Assembly (NCBI GenBank): GCA_965221175.1
Contig: OZ244867.1
Coordinates: forward strand, 744,001 to 808,000
Origin: JAJDZL01 sp965221175
GTDB taxonomy: Bacteria > Pseudomonadota > Gammaproteobacteria > Arenicellales > JAJDZL01
Length of the DNA: 64,000 nucleotides
Reading direction: 5' to 3'
Made by a program: the position numbers and the translations under genes. This document shows positions 26,360-35,118 of this stretch, piece after piece. The notes under the pieces are model-generated. The model did not search any database. It was given only the letters and a program-made list of their open reading frames with translations, and was not told the DNA's origin. Each line of letters starts with the position of its first letter. The first letter of the stretch is position 1.

Positions 26360-27426
26360 AATCGCGGCGATGGTTTTTTGGCACTATGTCCGATGTTGGC
26401 TTACAGCCGGCATTGCTCGTTGTCGCCGTGTTTCTAGTTGCCTATCCTTGGTTCACCAGCAACTTTTTCACATTCCAAATCGGAGCCTATTCGTTAATTC
26501 TTGGCACGATTGCGCTTTCTTTGATGATACTTGCCGGATATGGCGGTATGATCAGCCTTGCGCAAATGACAGTGGCGGGGCTGGCGGGTTACCTCATGGC
26601 AATCTTTGGTGACAACAGCGTTGGCGTTATGGGGCTGGGCTGGCCCTGGTGGCTGACAGCATCAATCGCAATAGGTTTAGCAGCGCTGTTCAGTGCTTTT
26701 ATCGGTGCCATCTCGGTGCGCACCGAAGGCATTTATACCATCATGATCACGCTGGCGATTGCAGTATCTTTTTTTTACTTCGTACGCCAGAACTATACGA
26801 TCTTCAATGGTTTCACCGGTTTTGCCGGGGTTGAGCCACCAACCATATTCGGCATTTACTGGCGCAATCCTGCGCCCTTTTATTATCTTTGCCTGATCAT
26901 CGCGGCACTTTCGCTATGGGCGGCATTCTATACTTCACGCTCCACCTTTGGCTTGAGTTTACAGGCGATTCGAGACAATCCTCGCAGGATGCGCTCACTC
27001 GGTTTCAACGTCACCTTCCATCGAATCTTTGCCTATTTTTTATCCGGAATTATCGCAGGCACGGCCGGGGTATTGCTGGTCTGGTTTAACGGACGCATCT
27101 CCCCGGGTTCCATAGGAGTTGGTGTTATTATCGATATTTTGGTGATTGCTGTCGTGGGCGGTCTTCGTCACCCGATAGGACCGTTTCTTGGCGCCATAGT
27201 ATTTGTCTTACTGGATAACTTTGCGATTGATCTGATTGACCGCGAACGTTTCAACACGGTGATTGGACTGGTTTTTTTACTGGTGGTTCTGTTTTCGCCG
27301 GATGGACTGCTCGGTGTATGGAGTCGACTGCGTGAGAAGCTCACAACGGCAAGACAGGCGCGTCTCGCAGTCAGTAGCGTTGAGCAAGTCGACTCGCATT
27401 CATATAAATCTTTTAATAACCATTAA
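26356..27426 (+). CDS. livM: HAAT-type ABC transporter permease LivM, second system
   Basis: 356-residue permease with about ten membrane helices. Seen: SLMILAGYGGMISLAQMTVAGLAGY, the ATPase-contact loop AIRDNPRRMRSLGFNVTFHRI, and GGLRHPIGPFLGA. The start ATG overlaps the livH stop (ATGA). The C-terminal 30 residues are hydrophilic. Forms the membrane channel with the preceding LivH. Confidence 0.92.
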   Translation: MKSRRWFFGTMSDVGLQPALLVVAVFLVAYPWFTSNFFTFQIGAYSLILGTIALSLMILAGYGGMISLAQMTVAGLAGYLMAIFGDNSVGVMGLGWPWWLTASIAIGLAALFSAFIGAISVRTEGIYTIMITLAIAVSFFYFVRQNYTIFNGFTGFAGVEPPTIFGIYWRNPAPFYYLCLIIAALSLWAAFYTSRSTFGLSLQAIRDNPRRMRSLGFNVTFHRIFAYFLSGIIAGTAGVLLVWFNGRISPGSIGVGVIIDILVIAVVGGLRHPIGPFLGAIVFVLLDNFAIDLIDRERFNTVIGLVFLLVVLFSPDGLLGVWSRLREKLTTARQARLAVSSVEQVDSHSYKSFNNH

Positions 27427-27447
27427 CACTTCTATCAGGAGAACAAT

Positions 27448-28695
27448 ATGTTGAAATTTATTACCAAAGCGTTACTAGCAATTGTGTTGACTTCGCTTTC
27501 CTTCGGTGCAATGGCACAGGACACAATCAGAATGGGAGCACTAGCAACCCTGGAAGGTGCGTTCACTGTGCTTGGTGAAGACAGTATGCGCGGTGTCCAA
27601 ATGGCTCTTGCAGAGTTTGAAAACATGGCAGGAGGCAAAAAGATAGACCTCGTTACAGGGTCGTCGGACGCTTCACCGGATAGTGCTATACGTGCAGCAC
27701 GAAAACTCGTCGAACAGGACGGGGTTCAAGTTCTGGTGGGACCGTTATCCGGTTCCGAGGGACTTGCAATTAAAGACTATGCCAAAACGCAACCTGAAGT
27801 GACGTTTTTAAATGGTTCATCCGCGGCACAAGACACAACACTGCGTGAACCCGCGGAAAACTTCTTTCGCTTTAGCACCGACGGTGCCCAGTGGATGGCT
27901 GGGCTCGGCGAATACGCCTACAACGAAAAAGGCTACCGCAATGTAGCGGTCCTCGCCGAGGACTACTCTTTTCCGTACACCCAGGTTTTTGGTTTCCTTG
28001 AGCCATTTTGCCGCCTCGGTGGCAAATCGCCAGTGGAATCCCGTTTCTGGGTGCCGATCGGCAACAAGGACTATTCGTCGGTGATCGCCGCACTGCCCGA
28101 TGATGTCGATGCAATCTATGTTGCTCTCGGTGGTGCTGACGCGGTTAATTTTCTGACCCAGTATGAGCAAGCCGGCGGAGAATCGCCTCTAATCGGCGGT
28201 TCGATCACGGTGGATCAAACAGTACTAGGTTCCAAGGGTCGCACACGTACATTCGTGATCGGCACACCTTCTGCAGGTCCGATTTCCGATACCTGGGACG
28301 ACCCACGCTGGAATGCGTTTGTTGTTGCATATCAGCAGCAGTTTCCTGATGGTTTTCCGTCACCGTCTCTGTTCGCCCACGCCTACTATATTAATACTAA
28401 GGCAGCTTTGCTGGCACTTGACCAGGTTGGGGGCGACTTATCCGACGGCGGTGTGAATTATCGTGCAGCATTATCGTCACTGGAGTTTGAAACACCGACT
28501 GGAATGGTCAAACTCGATGAGCGACGCAATGCGATCGCGGATGTGTTTCTAACCGAAGTTATCGAAGGTCCTGAGGGGAATTTGTTGAACAAAACCATCA
28601 GTGTCACTCAACAGGTAAGCCAGACCTCCGGGTTGCCGTATGATCAATTCCTTGAATACGGAGCAGTCGGTCGGGAAAATCCCAGTTGCGAATAG
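27448..28695 (+). CDS. HAAT-type ABC transporter substrate-binding protein, second system
   Basis: 415-residue periplasmic binding protein. A Sec signal peptide is clear: MLKFITK, a hydrophobic core, and a cleavage site after GAMAQ. The mature part opens with TIRMGALATLEGAFTVLGEDSMRGVQMAL and has the Peripla_BP_6 pattern SPDSAIRAARKLVEQDGVQVLVGPLSG. A good ribosome binding site (AGGAG) precedes the ATG. It differs strongly from the binding protein at 13932-15230, so the two importers probably take different ligands. Confidence 0.9.
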   Translation: MLKFITKALLAIVLTSLSFGAMAQDTIRMGALATLEGAFTVLGEDSMRGVQMALAEFENMAGGKKIDLVTGSSDASPDSAIRAARKLVEQDGVQVLVGPLSGSEGLAIKDYAKTQPEVTFLNGSSAAQDTTLREPAENFFRFSTDGAQWMAGLGEYAYNEKGYRNVAVLAEDYSFPYTQVFGFLEPFCRLGGKSPVESRFWVPIGNKDYSSVIAALPDDVDAIYVALGGADAVNFLTQYEQAGGESPLIGGSITVDQTVLGSKGRTRTFVIGTPSAGPISDTWDDPRWNAFVVAYQQQFPDGFPSPSLFAHAYYINTKAALLALDQVGGDLSDGGVNYRAALSSLEFETPTGMVKLDERRNAIADVFLTEVIEGPEGNLLNKTISVTQQVSQTSGLPYDQFLEYGAVGRENPSCE

Positions 28696-28702
28696 GTATT
28701 CT

Positions 28703-29494
28703 GTGACGAAAACCCGTTCAACTGCCTTAGAGCATCTGCAAAGTTCCGGGCGCAATGCCTTGGAGCTTGAAGCCATCAGCCGCCATTTTGGTGCGCTGGT
28801 GGCTCTGGCGGATATTAACATGACCGTTAAGGCAGGCGAACGACGCGCGGTCCTGGGGTCCAATGGTGCAGGCAAGACAACGCTGTTCAACACCGTTACT
28901 GGGGACATTCCCCCGACAACCGGCCGCGTGCGACTGTTCGGCGAAGACGTGGCGGACATGCCGAGTTACGAGCGTGCCCGCCGCGGACTCAGAAGGACAT
29001 ACCAGATTTCGCTGTTGTTCGGCGGTCTTACCGTTATCGATAACGTTTTTTTGGCCTGTAGCGGCGTAAAACGCGGCCGCTACTCGCTAATAAGGCCACG
29101 ACGAGAAGACCACACCATGGAGTCGGCTGAGACCTTGATACGCGCGGTTCATCTCGATGCCGAACGAAATACACCAGTCGCAACACTCAGCCACGGACAA
29201 CAGCGGCAACTGGAAATCGCCTTGGCGTTGGCCGGTGCGCCACGGCTGATTCTTTTCGACGAACCGGCCGCAGGACTTTCTCCAACCGAACGTTCCGAGC
29301 TTGTCGAAATCCTGCAGTCGCTGCCGGATCACATCAGTTACATCATCATCGAGCATGATATGGATGTCGCACTGCGGGTTGCTGAGACCGTGACTATGAT
29401 GCATAACGGACGAATTTTTAAAGAAGGAACACCGACCGAGATCGAAAACGACCCTCAAGTGCAGGAACTCTATCTGGGAAATGCGAATGCCTAA
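28703..29494 (+). CDS. livG: HAAT-type ABC transporter ATPase LivG, second system
   Basis: 263 residues from GTG 28703, placed 7 bases after the binding-protein stop. The frame can be extended to ATG 28640, but that would overlap the preceding gene by 56 bases. Seen: Walker A GSNGAGKTT, the LivG-type RRTYQISLLFGGLTVIDN, signature LSHGQQRQLE, Walker B LILFDEPAAGLSP and IIIEHDMDVAL. Its stop overlaps the next gene by 14 bases. Confidence 0.9.
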   Translation: MTKTRSTALEHLQSSGRNALELEAISRHFGALVALADINMTVKAGERRAVLGSNGAGKTTLFNTVTGDIPPTTGRVRLFGEDVADMPSYERARRGLRRTYQISLLFGGLTVIDNVFLACSGVKRGRYSLIRPRREDHTMESAETLIRAVHLDAERNTPVATLSHGQQRQLEIALALAGAPRLILFDEPAAGLSPTERSELVEILQSLPDHISYIIIEHDMDVALRVAETVTMMHNGRIFKEGTPTEIENDPQVQELYLGNANA

Positions 29495-31775
29495 GTATTC
29501 TCGCGATCGTCGAAGGTCCGCTGCAAATAACGTGCTACAGGTTCGGAATTTGCATGTGTACTATGGTCGGTCACATGCATTACAAGGTGTTGATCTCACG
29601 CTGCACAAGGGAGTCCATGCGGTGGTTGGTCGCAACGGCATGGGTAAAACTACGCTGTGTAATACGATTATGGGCTTGATTTCCGCACAACGCGGATCAA
29701 TTAAGTTTGACGGACAAGAAATTGGCAGCATGCCAGCTTACCGGATTGCATCGCTCGGAATCGGCTATACACCCCAAGGCAGGCGCCTGTGGCCGTCACT
29801 TTCCGTCGACGAGCACCTTCGACTCGTAGAGTCCGGTGGCTCTTGGTCAATTCAGCAAATTTACGAAACCTTCCCCCGGCTGGCGGAACGCCGGCGAAGT
29901 GGTGCTGGTCAACTTTCCGGAGGCGAGCAGCAGATGCTGACGCTATCACGCGCCCTGCTCCAGGACCCGGAATTGCTGATTCTCGATGAACCTACGGAAG
30001 GTCTTGCCCCAGTTGTCGTCGAGCAGGTTGTACAACTGCTCACCGAGCTTGCGTCAGAGCAGGATGTGTCGATCCTTCTGATTGAGCAGAACATTTCTGT
30101 TGCGACTGCGGTGGCGCAAGACGTGGCCATCATGGCAAACGGGCGTATCGGTCGGATCATTCCCGCGGCTGAGCTTGCGGGTGATCGAATTTTGCAGGAG
30201 CAATTGCTCGGAGTGGGTCGCCACTCCCACGAAGACGTTGGCATCCCAGCATCGCCAAATTCAGAACAGGAAATAATAGACACACAGTCAGAAATATTAC
30301 CGATCGATTCTCCACCGACAGAACAAGTGCAAATCTTGGCGGATAAGGAAGACACGACCAATCTGGTGTATATTCCGCCAACGCGTTGGTCGGATGCCGC
30401 CTGGCGCAAACACCCAGACAGACAAACTTCGCCTGCCGTTTCAACGGTCCAGCAGACACCGTCACGACCCTTCGACATCAGGCCTAAGCCTCTATACAAG
30501 GAATCTCCGCACATTTCGGCAGGTGCGGCGCAAACATCCATTTATGTCGCAGGCACATTTGATACCAAAGGTGAAGAACTCAACTTCATACGTAAATGTA
30601 TTACCGATCATGGCCTGTCCGTAAAATCGATCGACCTTTCAACCTCAGGCAAGGCCTCATCTGCTGATATACCGCCGCACGTTATCGCCGCCCATCACCC
30701 AAGCGGTTCAGGATCGGTTGTCCGCGCGGATCGTGGCGCCTCGGTACGTGCGATGGCGTTGGCGTTCGAACGTTACATCCAGCAACGTCAGGATGTCGCC
30801 GGGATAATCTCAGCGGCCGGTTCTGGAGGAACCGCTCTTGCTACGCCCGCAATGCGGGCGCTGCCTATTGGCGTTCCGAAAGTGATGATTTCAACCGTCG
30901 CATCTGGCGACGTGGCTGCTTATGTGGGCGCATCGGACATCATGATGATGTACTCGGTCGCGGATATTCAAGGACTTAACCGTATCTCAAAACAAGTGCT
31001 GACCAACGGGGCCAATGCCATAGCTGGCATGGTAGCGGATAAGCGGCTCAAGAGCTTAAATCACAACGCCGAACCAGACAAACCAGGAATTGCCTTGACC
31101 ATGTTTGGCGTGACCACTGCTGCTGTACAACAGGTTATCAAACTGATCCAGAATCAGTATGACTGCCTTGTAATGCATGCCACGGGTACAGGCGGGCGGT
31201 CAATGGAGAAGCTTGCTGACAGCGGAATGCTCGTCGCAGCCTTGGATCTTACCACCACGGAGATCTGCGACATGATGATGGGCGGGGTTTTCGCTGCAGA
31301 CGAGGACCGTTTCGGCGCCTTTATCCGAACCGAAATTCCCTGGGTCGGATCTGTAGGCGCATTGGATATGGTCAATTTCGGTCCACCTGACACGGTGCCG
31401 GATGATTACAAGAACCGAACATTTGTCGAACACAACCCTCAAGTCACTCTGATGCGAACTACCGCTTCGGAAAACCACCGTATGGGGGAATGGATTGCAG
31501 ATCGCATCAATCTTATGCAAGGTCCGGTCCGTTTCCTGATTCCGGAAGGCGGCGTTTCGGCACTGGATGCGCCTGGCCAGCCATTTCACGACCCAGAGGC
31601 AGATCGGGCGCTGTTCGACGCCATCACCGAACGGATTCGCGAAACAGGGAAGCGGCGTTTGATCCGTACCCCTCAACACATCAATGATCCGGCCTTCGCC
31701 GAGGTCGTGGTCAACGCACTGGAACAAATCAACCCTACCCTTACCGAGCGAGCACTAAACTATGGCACGATTTGA
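29481..31775 (+). CDS. LivF ATPase fused to Tm-1-like (UPF0261) domain
   Basis: 764-residue protein with one continuous frame. Residues about 15-250 are a complete LivF ATPase: Walker A GRNGMGKTT, signature LSGGEQQM, Walker B LLILDEPTEGLAPV, LLIEQNISVA. Residues about 250-350 are a polar Pro/Thr/Ser-rich linker. Residues 352-764 are a Tm-1-like ATP-binding domain, starting TSIYVAGTFDTKGEEL, with SAAGSGGTALATPAMRALPIGVPKVM, HATGTGGRSMEKL and the C-terminal FLIPEGGVSALDAPGQPF. Tomato Tm-1, an inhibitor of tobamovirus replication, has this domain joined to a TIM barrel; in bacteria its role is unknown. The TIM barrel is the next gene, overlapping by 14 bases. The fusion ties the domain physically to an importer. 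Confidence 0.93.
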   Translation: MRMPKYSRDRRRSAANNVLQVRNLHVYYGRSHALQGVDLTLHKGVHAVVGRNGMGKTTLCNTIMGLISAQRGSIKFDGQEIGSMPAYRIASLGIGYTPQGRRLWPSLSVDEHLRLVESGGSWSIQQIYETFPRLAERRRSGAGQLSGGEQQMLTLSRALLQDPELLILDEPTEGLAPVVVEQVVQLLTELASEQDVSILLIEQNISVATAVAQDVAIMANGRIGRIIPAAELAGDRILQEQLLGVGRHSHEDVGIPASPNSEQEIIDTQSEILPIDSPPTEQVQILADKEDTTNLVYIPPTRWSDAAWRKHPDRQTSPAVSTVQQTPSRPFDIRPKPLYKESPHISAGAAQTSIYVAGTFDTKGEELNFIRKCITDHGLSVKSIDLSTSGKASSADIPPHVIAAHHPSGSGSVVRADRGASVRAMALAFERYIQQRQDVAGIISAAGSGGTALATPAMRALPIGVPKVMISTVASGDVAAYVGASDIMMMYSVADIQGLNRISKQVLTNGANAIAGMVADKRLKSLNHNAEPDKPGIALTMFGVTTAAVQQVIKLIQNQYDCLVMHATGTGGRSMEKLADSGMLVAALDLTTTEICDMMMGGVFAADEDRFGAFIRTEIPWVGSVGALDMVNFGPPDTVPDDYKNRTFVEHNPQVTLMRTTASENHRMGEWIADRINLMQGPVRFLIPEGGVSALDAPGQPFHDPEADRALFDAITERIRETGKRRLIRTPQHINDPAFAEVVVNALEQINPTLTERALNYGTI

Positions 31776-32595
31776 ACGACATGAACTGCTTGAGAAATTT
31801 CATGGCATGAAGCGCCGAAGCGAACCGATTATCGGTGGCGGAGCAGGTACCGGCCTGTCAGCAAAATGCGAGGAATCAGGCGGCATTGACCTCATCGTTA
31901 TCTATAACTCGGGCCGCTACCGCATGGCTGGTCGTGGCTCCCTGTCAGGTCTATTGGCCTATGGCAATGCGAATGATGTTGTGATGGAGATGGCCCACGA
32001 GGTTCTGCCGGTGGTAAAAGATACGCCGGTACTCGCCGGGGTTAATTCTACGGATCCATTTTGCATCTTTGACCATTATCTCGATCGGATCAAGGCTGTT
32101 GGCTTCTCAGGGGTGCAGAATTTTCCGACGGTGGGACTCATCGACGGTACGTTCCGTACTAACTTGGAGGCGACCGGGATGTCGTATGGCCAAGAAGTTG
32201 ATATGATTCGGTTGGCGCATAGCAAAGATCATTTCACCACGCCATATGTGTTTAACGAAACAGAAGCACAGGCCATGACTGAGGCTGGGGCCGATATCAT
32301 CGTTTGCCATATGGGCCTAACCACAGGCGGTTCCATCGGGGCTGCCGCTGCCCTAAAGCTCGAAGATTGTCCTGCTCTTGTTGACGCTTGGGCGGAAGCG
32401 GCGATGAAGGTGAACCCCGAGGTGCTGGTGCTGGTCCACGGCGGTCCGGTATCCATGCCGGAGGATGCTGAATACGTGTTGCAGCATACCGAAAATTGTC
32501 ACGGCTTTTACGGCGCCTCTTCAATGGAGAGGCTGCCTACCGAAATCGCTCTCACGGAACAAACCAAAGCCTTTAAAGCGATAAAAACTGACTAA
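31762..32595 (+). CDS. Phosphoenolpyruvate-hydrolase-like TIM barrel (Tm-1 C-terminal domain family)
   Basis: 277-residue TIM-barrel protein: IGGGAGTGLSAKCEESGGIDLIVIYNSGRYRMAGRGSL-type opening, the NFPTVGLIDGTFRTNLE stretch, ADIIVCHMGLTTGGSIGA, and a closing GFYGASSMERLP. It belongs to the PEP_hydrolase-type family that forms the second half of plant and fungal Tm-1-like proteins. Here it is a separate gene overlapping the Tm-1-like fusion gene, so the two products probably work as a complex. Despite the family name the reaction is not established. Confidence 0.9.
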   Translation: MARFERHELLEKFHGMKRRSEPIIGGGAGTGLSAKCEESGGIDLIVIYNSGRYRMAGRGSLSGLLAYGNANDVVMEMAHEVLPVVKDTPVLAGVNSTDPFCIFDHYLDRIKAVGFSGVQNFPTVGLIDGTFRTNLEATGMSYGQEVDMIRLAHSKDHFTTPYVFNETEAQAMTEAGADIIVCHMGLTTGGSIGAAAALKLEDCPALVDAWAEAAMKVNPEVLVLVHGGPVSMPEDAEYVLQHTENCHGFYGASSMERLPTEIALTEQTKAFKAIKTD

Positions 32596-32608
32596 GAGGA
32601 ATCACACC

Positions 32609-34675
32609 ATGACTGTTGGACTTATTGGTTCTTTAATTTTGTGGCTTATAGTCGCAATCGTTGTCATCGCGGTGGCAGTGTATTTGTTGCACTGGCTGTA
32701 CCACCGTTCAACCAAGGAATTAGCCTTTGTGCGCACTGGTCTTGGAGGGGAGAAGGTAGTAATCAACGGCGGAGCGCTGGTTTTACCTATTGTCCACGAA
32801 GTAACACCAGTGAATCTGAACGTGGTCCGGATCCCAGTGTCTCGGACTAAGGAGGAAGCGGTCATTACTCGGGATCGAATGCGAGTGGATGTGGAGGCCG
32901 AGTTTTTTGTTCGCGTTATACAGGAACAACAAGCAGTATCGGCTGCGGCATCCACGCTGGGACGAAGAACGCTGGAAGCCGGAAGGTTGGCGGAACTGTT
33001 GTCAGGGAAATTTGTCGGTGCGTTGCGTTCAGTAGCCGCTGAGATGACTCTGGATGCGATGCATGAGAAGCGAAGCGACATGGTGGTGAAGGTGGAGGAG
33101 CGAGCGAAAGTAGCACTTGCGCAAAACGGACTTGAGTTGGAATCGGTTGCAGTCACGGATCTGGATCAAACCAGTCTGGAGTATTTCGATCCAGCGAACC
33201 GGTTTGACGCGGAGGGCATGACGCAGCTGATCGAGGTCATTGAGACGCGTCGCAAGCTACGCAACGATGTTGAGCAGTCTTCGATGGTGGCGATTCGTAG
33301 TCGTAATTTGGAGGCGGAGAAGGATACTTTGAAATTGGAACAGGAAAGTGAGAACTCCCGCATAGACCAAGCACTGGCGTTGGAATCAATGCGTGCGGAG
33401 CAGCATGCGGCAATCCAACGCACACGGGCAACCAAGGAAGCGGAAGCGGAGCAATCGCGAATTGAAAACGAACAAAGCACGCGAGAGAGGGAGATTATCC
33501 GTCAGCAGGTGTTGGAGTCGGCGGAAATTGAGGCCAGAGAAGAGGTGGAAAAGGTTCGCATTGCGCATGAGCAGGCACTGGAACAGGCACGGATTGACCG
33601 CGAACACAAGGTACGCATCCATGAAATCAAGCAGCACCATGATATTGAGCATGCGGATATCTTGGCAAAAGAAGACCTCGAGCGTTCGAAGATCGTTTCC
33701 GAGCGACAGTTGCGAGAGGCGCGGATGATTGCGGAACAGGAGGTGGAATCGCGCGACATTGCCCGTGATCAAGAGATTGAAATAGCAAAACTGACGGCAG
33801 GCCAATTGGTGGAACAGGCTCGCATCGAACAGGACAAGACCCTGGACACGTCGCGGATTGAACGCGACCGTTTGGTGCGAGCTGAGCAGATTGCACAACG
33901 CCAGACGGTAGAGGAAGCAGAGATTAACGCGAGAGAAGAGGTGGAGCGTGCACGTATTGCTTCTGATCGCGGGTTGGATGAAGTGCGCATCCTCAAGGAT
34001 CGCGATCTCAAACGATTGGAGGTTGAGCGGGAAATGACGCTTGAGCTGGCGAATATCGAGCGGCAGATCAACGTTTTGAGCAAGCAGTCAGAGGAGGCGT
34101 CAGCGCGCGCTGAAACTGAGACTTCGCGAGCCCGAGCAGTGGAAGCGGAAGAACACGTCAAGTCGGTCCGAGAGAAGGAAATTGCTGAGCGCGTTGCAAC
34201 CGTGGACCGATTGCTGGCACAAAAGGATGCGGATACCATGAAAATCGCTGCCGAAGCGGAGAAAATTGCGGCGGCTGTTGCTGCCGAAGCCCAGAGACTG
34301 CGAAACGAGGCAGAGAACATTCTGTCTGAGGACGCACGCAACGGGCTGTTGCGAGCGAAGTTGATCGAACGTCTGGAAGGCATTGTGCGAGAGAGTGTGA
34401 AGCCGATGGAGAAAATCGATGGAATTAAGATTCTGCATGTGGAGGGACTTGGCGGCGGCGGAGATGGCCATCGGTCGCCAACCGACGAAGTTATCGAAAG
34501 CGCACTGCGTTATCGTGCGCAGGCGCCTTTAATCGACGAGATGATGAAAGATATCGGAGTAACAGGTTCTAATATTGCCGGCATGGGAGATATTTTCCGA
34601 TCCGCCAGAGATGCGCAGGCCCTGCAGAAGAATTACAAGGAGAGCGCGAAAGACGATAAGGACTCGGACGGTTGA
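32609..34675 (+). CDS. Flotillin-like SPFH protein with long coiled coil
   Basis: 688 residues. Residues about 8-30 are a membrane helix; residues about 35-220 are an SPFH/flotillin domain (GLGGEKVVINGGALVLPIVHEVTPVNLNVV is typical of YqiK/flotillin). Residues about 220-560 are a highly charged coiled coil rich in Glu, Arg and Ala with many EQxRIE-type repeats. A flotillin-like C-terminus follows. It likely forms oligomers or membrane microdomains at the inner membrane. It starts 13 bases after the TIM-barrel gene and ends 4 bases before an SRPBCC gene, so it is part of the operon. NfeD, the common flotillin partner, is absent. The charged repeats create long false frames on the other strand. 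Confidence 0.9.
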   Translation: MTVGLIGSLILWLIVAIVVIAVAVYLLHWLYHRSTKELAFVRTGLGGEKVVINGGALVLPIVHEVTPVNLNVVRIPVSRTKEEAVITRDRMRVDVEAEFFVRVIQEQQAVSAAASTLGRRTLEAGRLAELLSGKFVGALRSVAAEMTLDAMHEKRSDMVVKVEERAKVALAQNGLELESVAVTDLDQTSLEYFDPANRFDAEGMTQLIEVIETRRKLRNDVEQSSMVAIRSRNLEAEKDTLKLEQESENSRIDQALALESMRAEQHAAIQRTRATKEAEAEQSRIENEQSTREREIIRQQVLESAEIEAREEVEKVRIAHEQALEQARIDREHKVRIHEIKQHHDIEHADILAKEDLERSKIVSERQLREARMIAEQEVESRDIARDQEIEIAKLTAGQLVEQARIEQDKTLDTSRIERDRLVRAEQIAQRQTVEEAEINAREEVERARIASDRGLDEVRILKDRDLKRLEVEREMTLELANIERQINVLSKQSEEASARAETETSRARAVEAEEHVKSVREKEIAERVATVDRLLAQKDADTMKIAAEAEKIAAAVAAEAQRLRNEAENILSEDARNGLLRAKLIERLEGIVRESVKPMEKIDGIKILHVEGLGGGGDGHRSPTDEVIESALRYRAQAPLIDEMMKDIGVTGSNIAGMGDIFRSARDAQALQKNYKESAKDDKDSDG

Positions 34676-34679
34676 CACT

Positions 34680-35117
34680 ATGTCGACGGCTTACACCTCT
34701 ACCATTATCGATGCGCCCGCAGCCCGCGTGTGGGACATGGTACGAGATTTTAATGCGCTGCCAGCATGGCATCCATTGATCGCTGACAGTCGCATCGAAG
34801 GCGGAGCTGCATCGGATCAGATAGGGTGCGTGCGCGCTTTCAGTCTGAAAGATGGGGGCTTCATCCGTGAACGGTTACTGGCGCTATCTGACTATGACTT
34901 TTGCTGTGTCTACTCCATTCTCGAAAGCCCGATGGGTGTTAAGGACTATGTCGCTACGCTGAAGCTGACGCCCATCACCGACGGTGATCGAACCTTTGCC
35001 GAGTGGTCTGCCGAGTTTGAATGTGATGCGGTACTCGAATCGACACTGATCGAGCAAATCGGGCAAGGAGTGTTCCAAGCAGGGTTTGACGCACTAAAAC
35101 AGCGTTTTAGAATCTGA
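34680..35117 (+). CDS. SRPBCC family protein
   Basis: 145-residue START-like ligand-binding protein (SRPBCC, polyketide-cyclase/MxaD-like). Start ATG 34680, 4 bases after the flotillin stop; the open frame reaches back to 34575 but only over the flotillin gene. Seen: the opening STIIDAPAARVWDMVRDFNALPAWHP, a GxVRxF-type strand and a C-terminal helix ending VFQAGFDALKQRF. It resembles the N-terminal domain of the next protein, so the two look like a tandem duplication. Such domains bind hydrophobic small molecules; the ligand is unknown. Confidence 0.85.
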   Translation: MSTAYTSTIIDAPAARVWDMVRDFNALPAWHPLIADSRIEGGAASDQIGCVRAFSLKDGGFIRERLLALSDYDFCCVYSILESPMGVKDYVATLKLTPITDGDRTFAEWSAEFECDAVLESTLIEQIGQGVFQAGFDALKQRFRI

Positions 35118-35118
35118 C

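Noticed and set aside
32602..34383. Several long minus-strand frames opposite the flotillin-like gene
   Set aside because: They arise from the regular Glu/Arg/Ala codon pattern of the coiled coil; their Ser/Arg-rich translations match no family.
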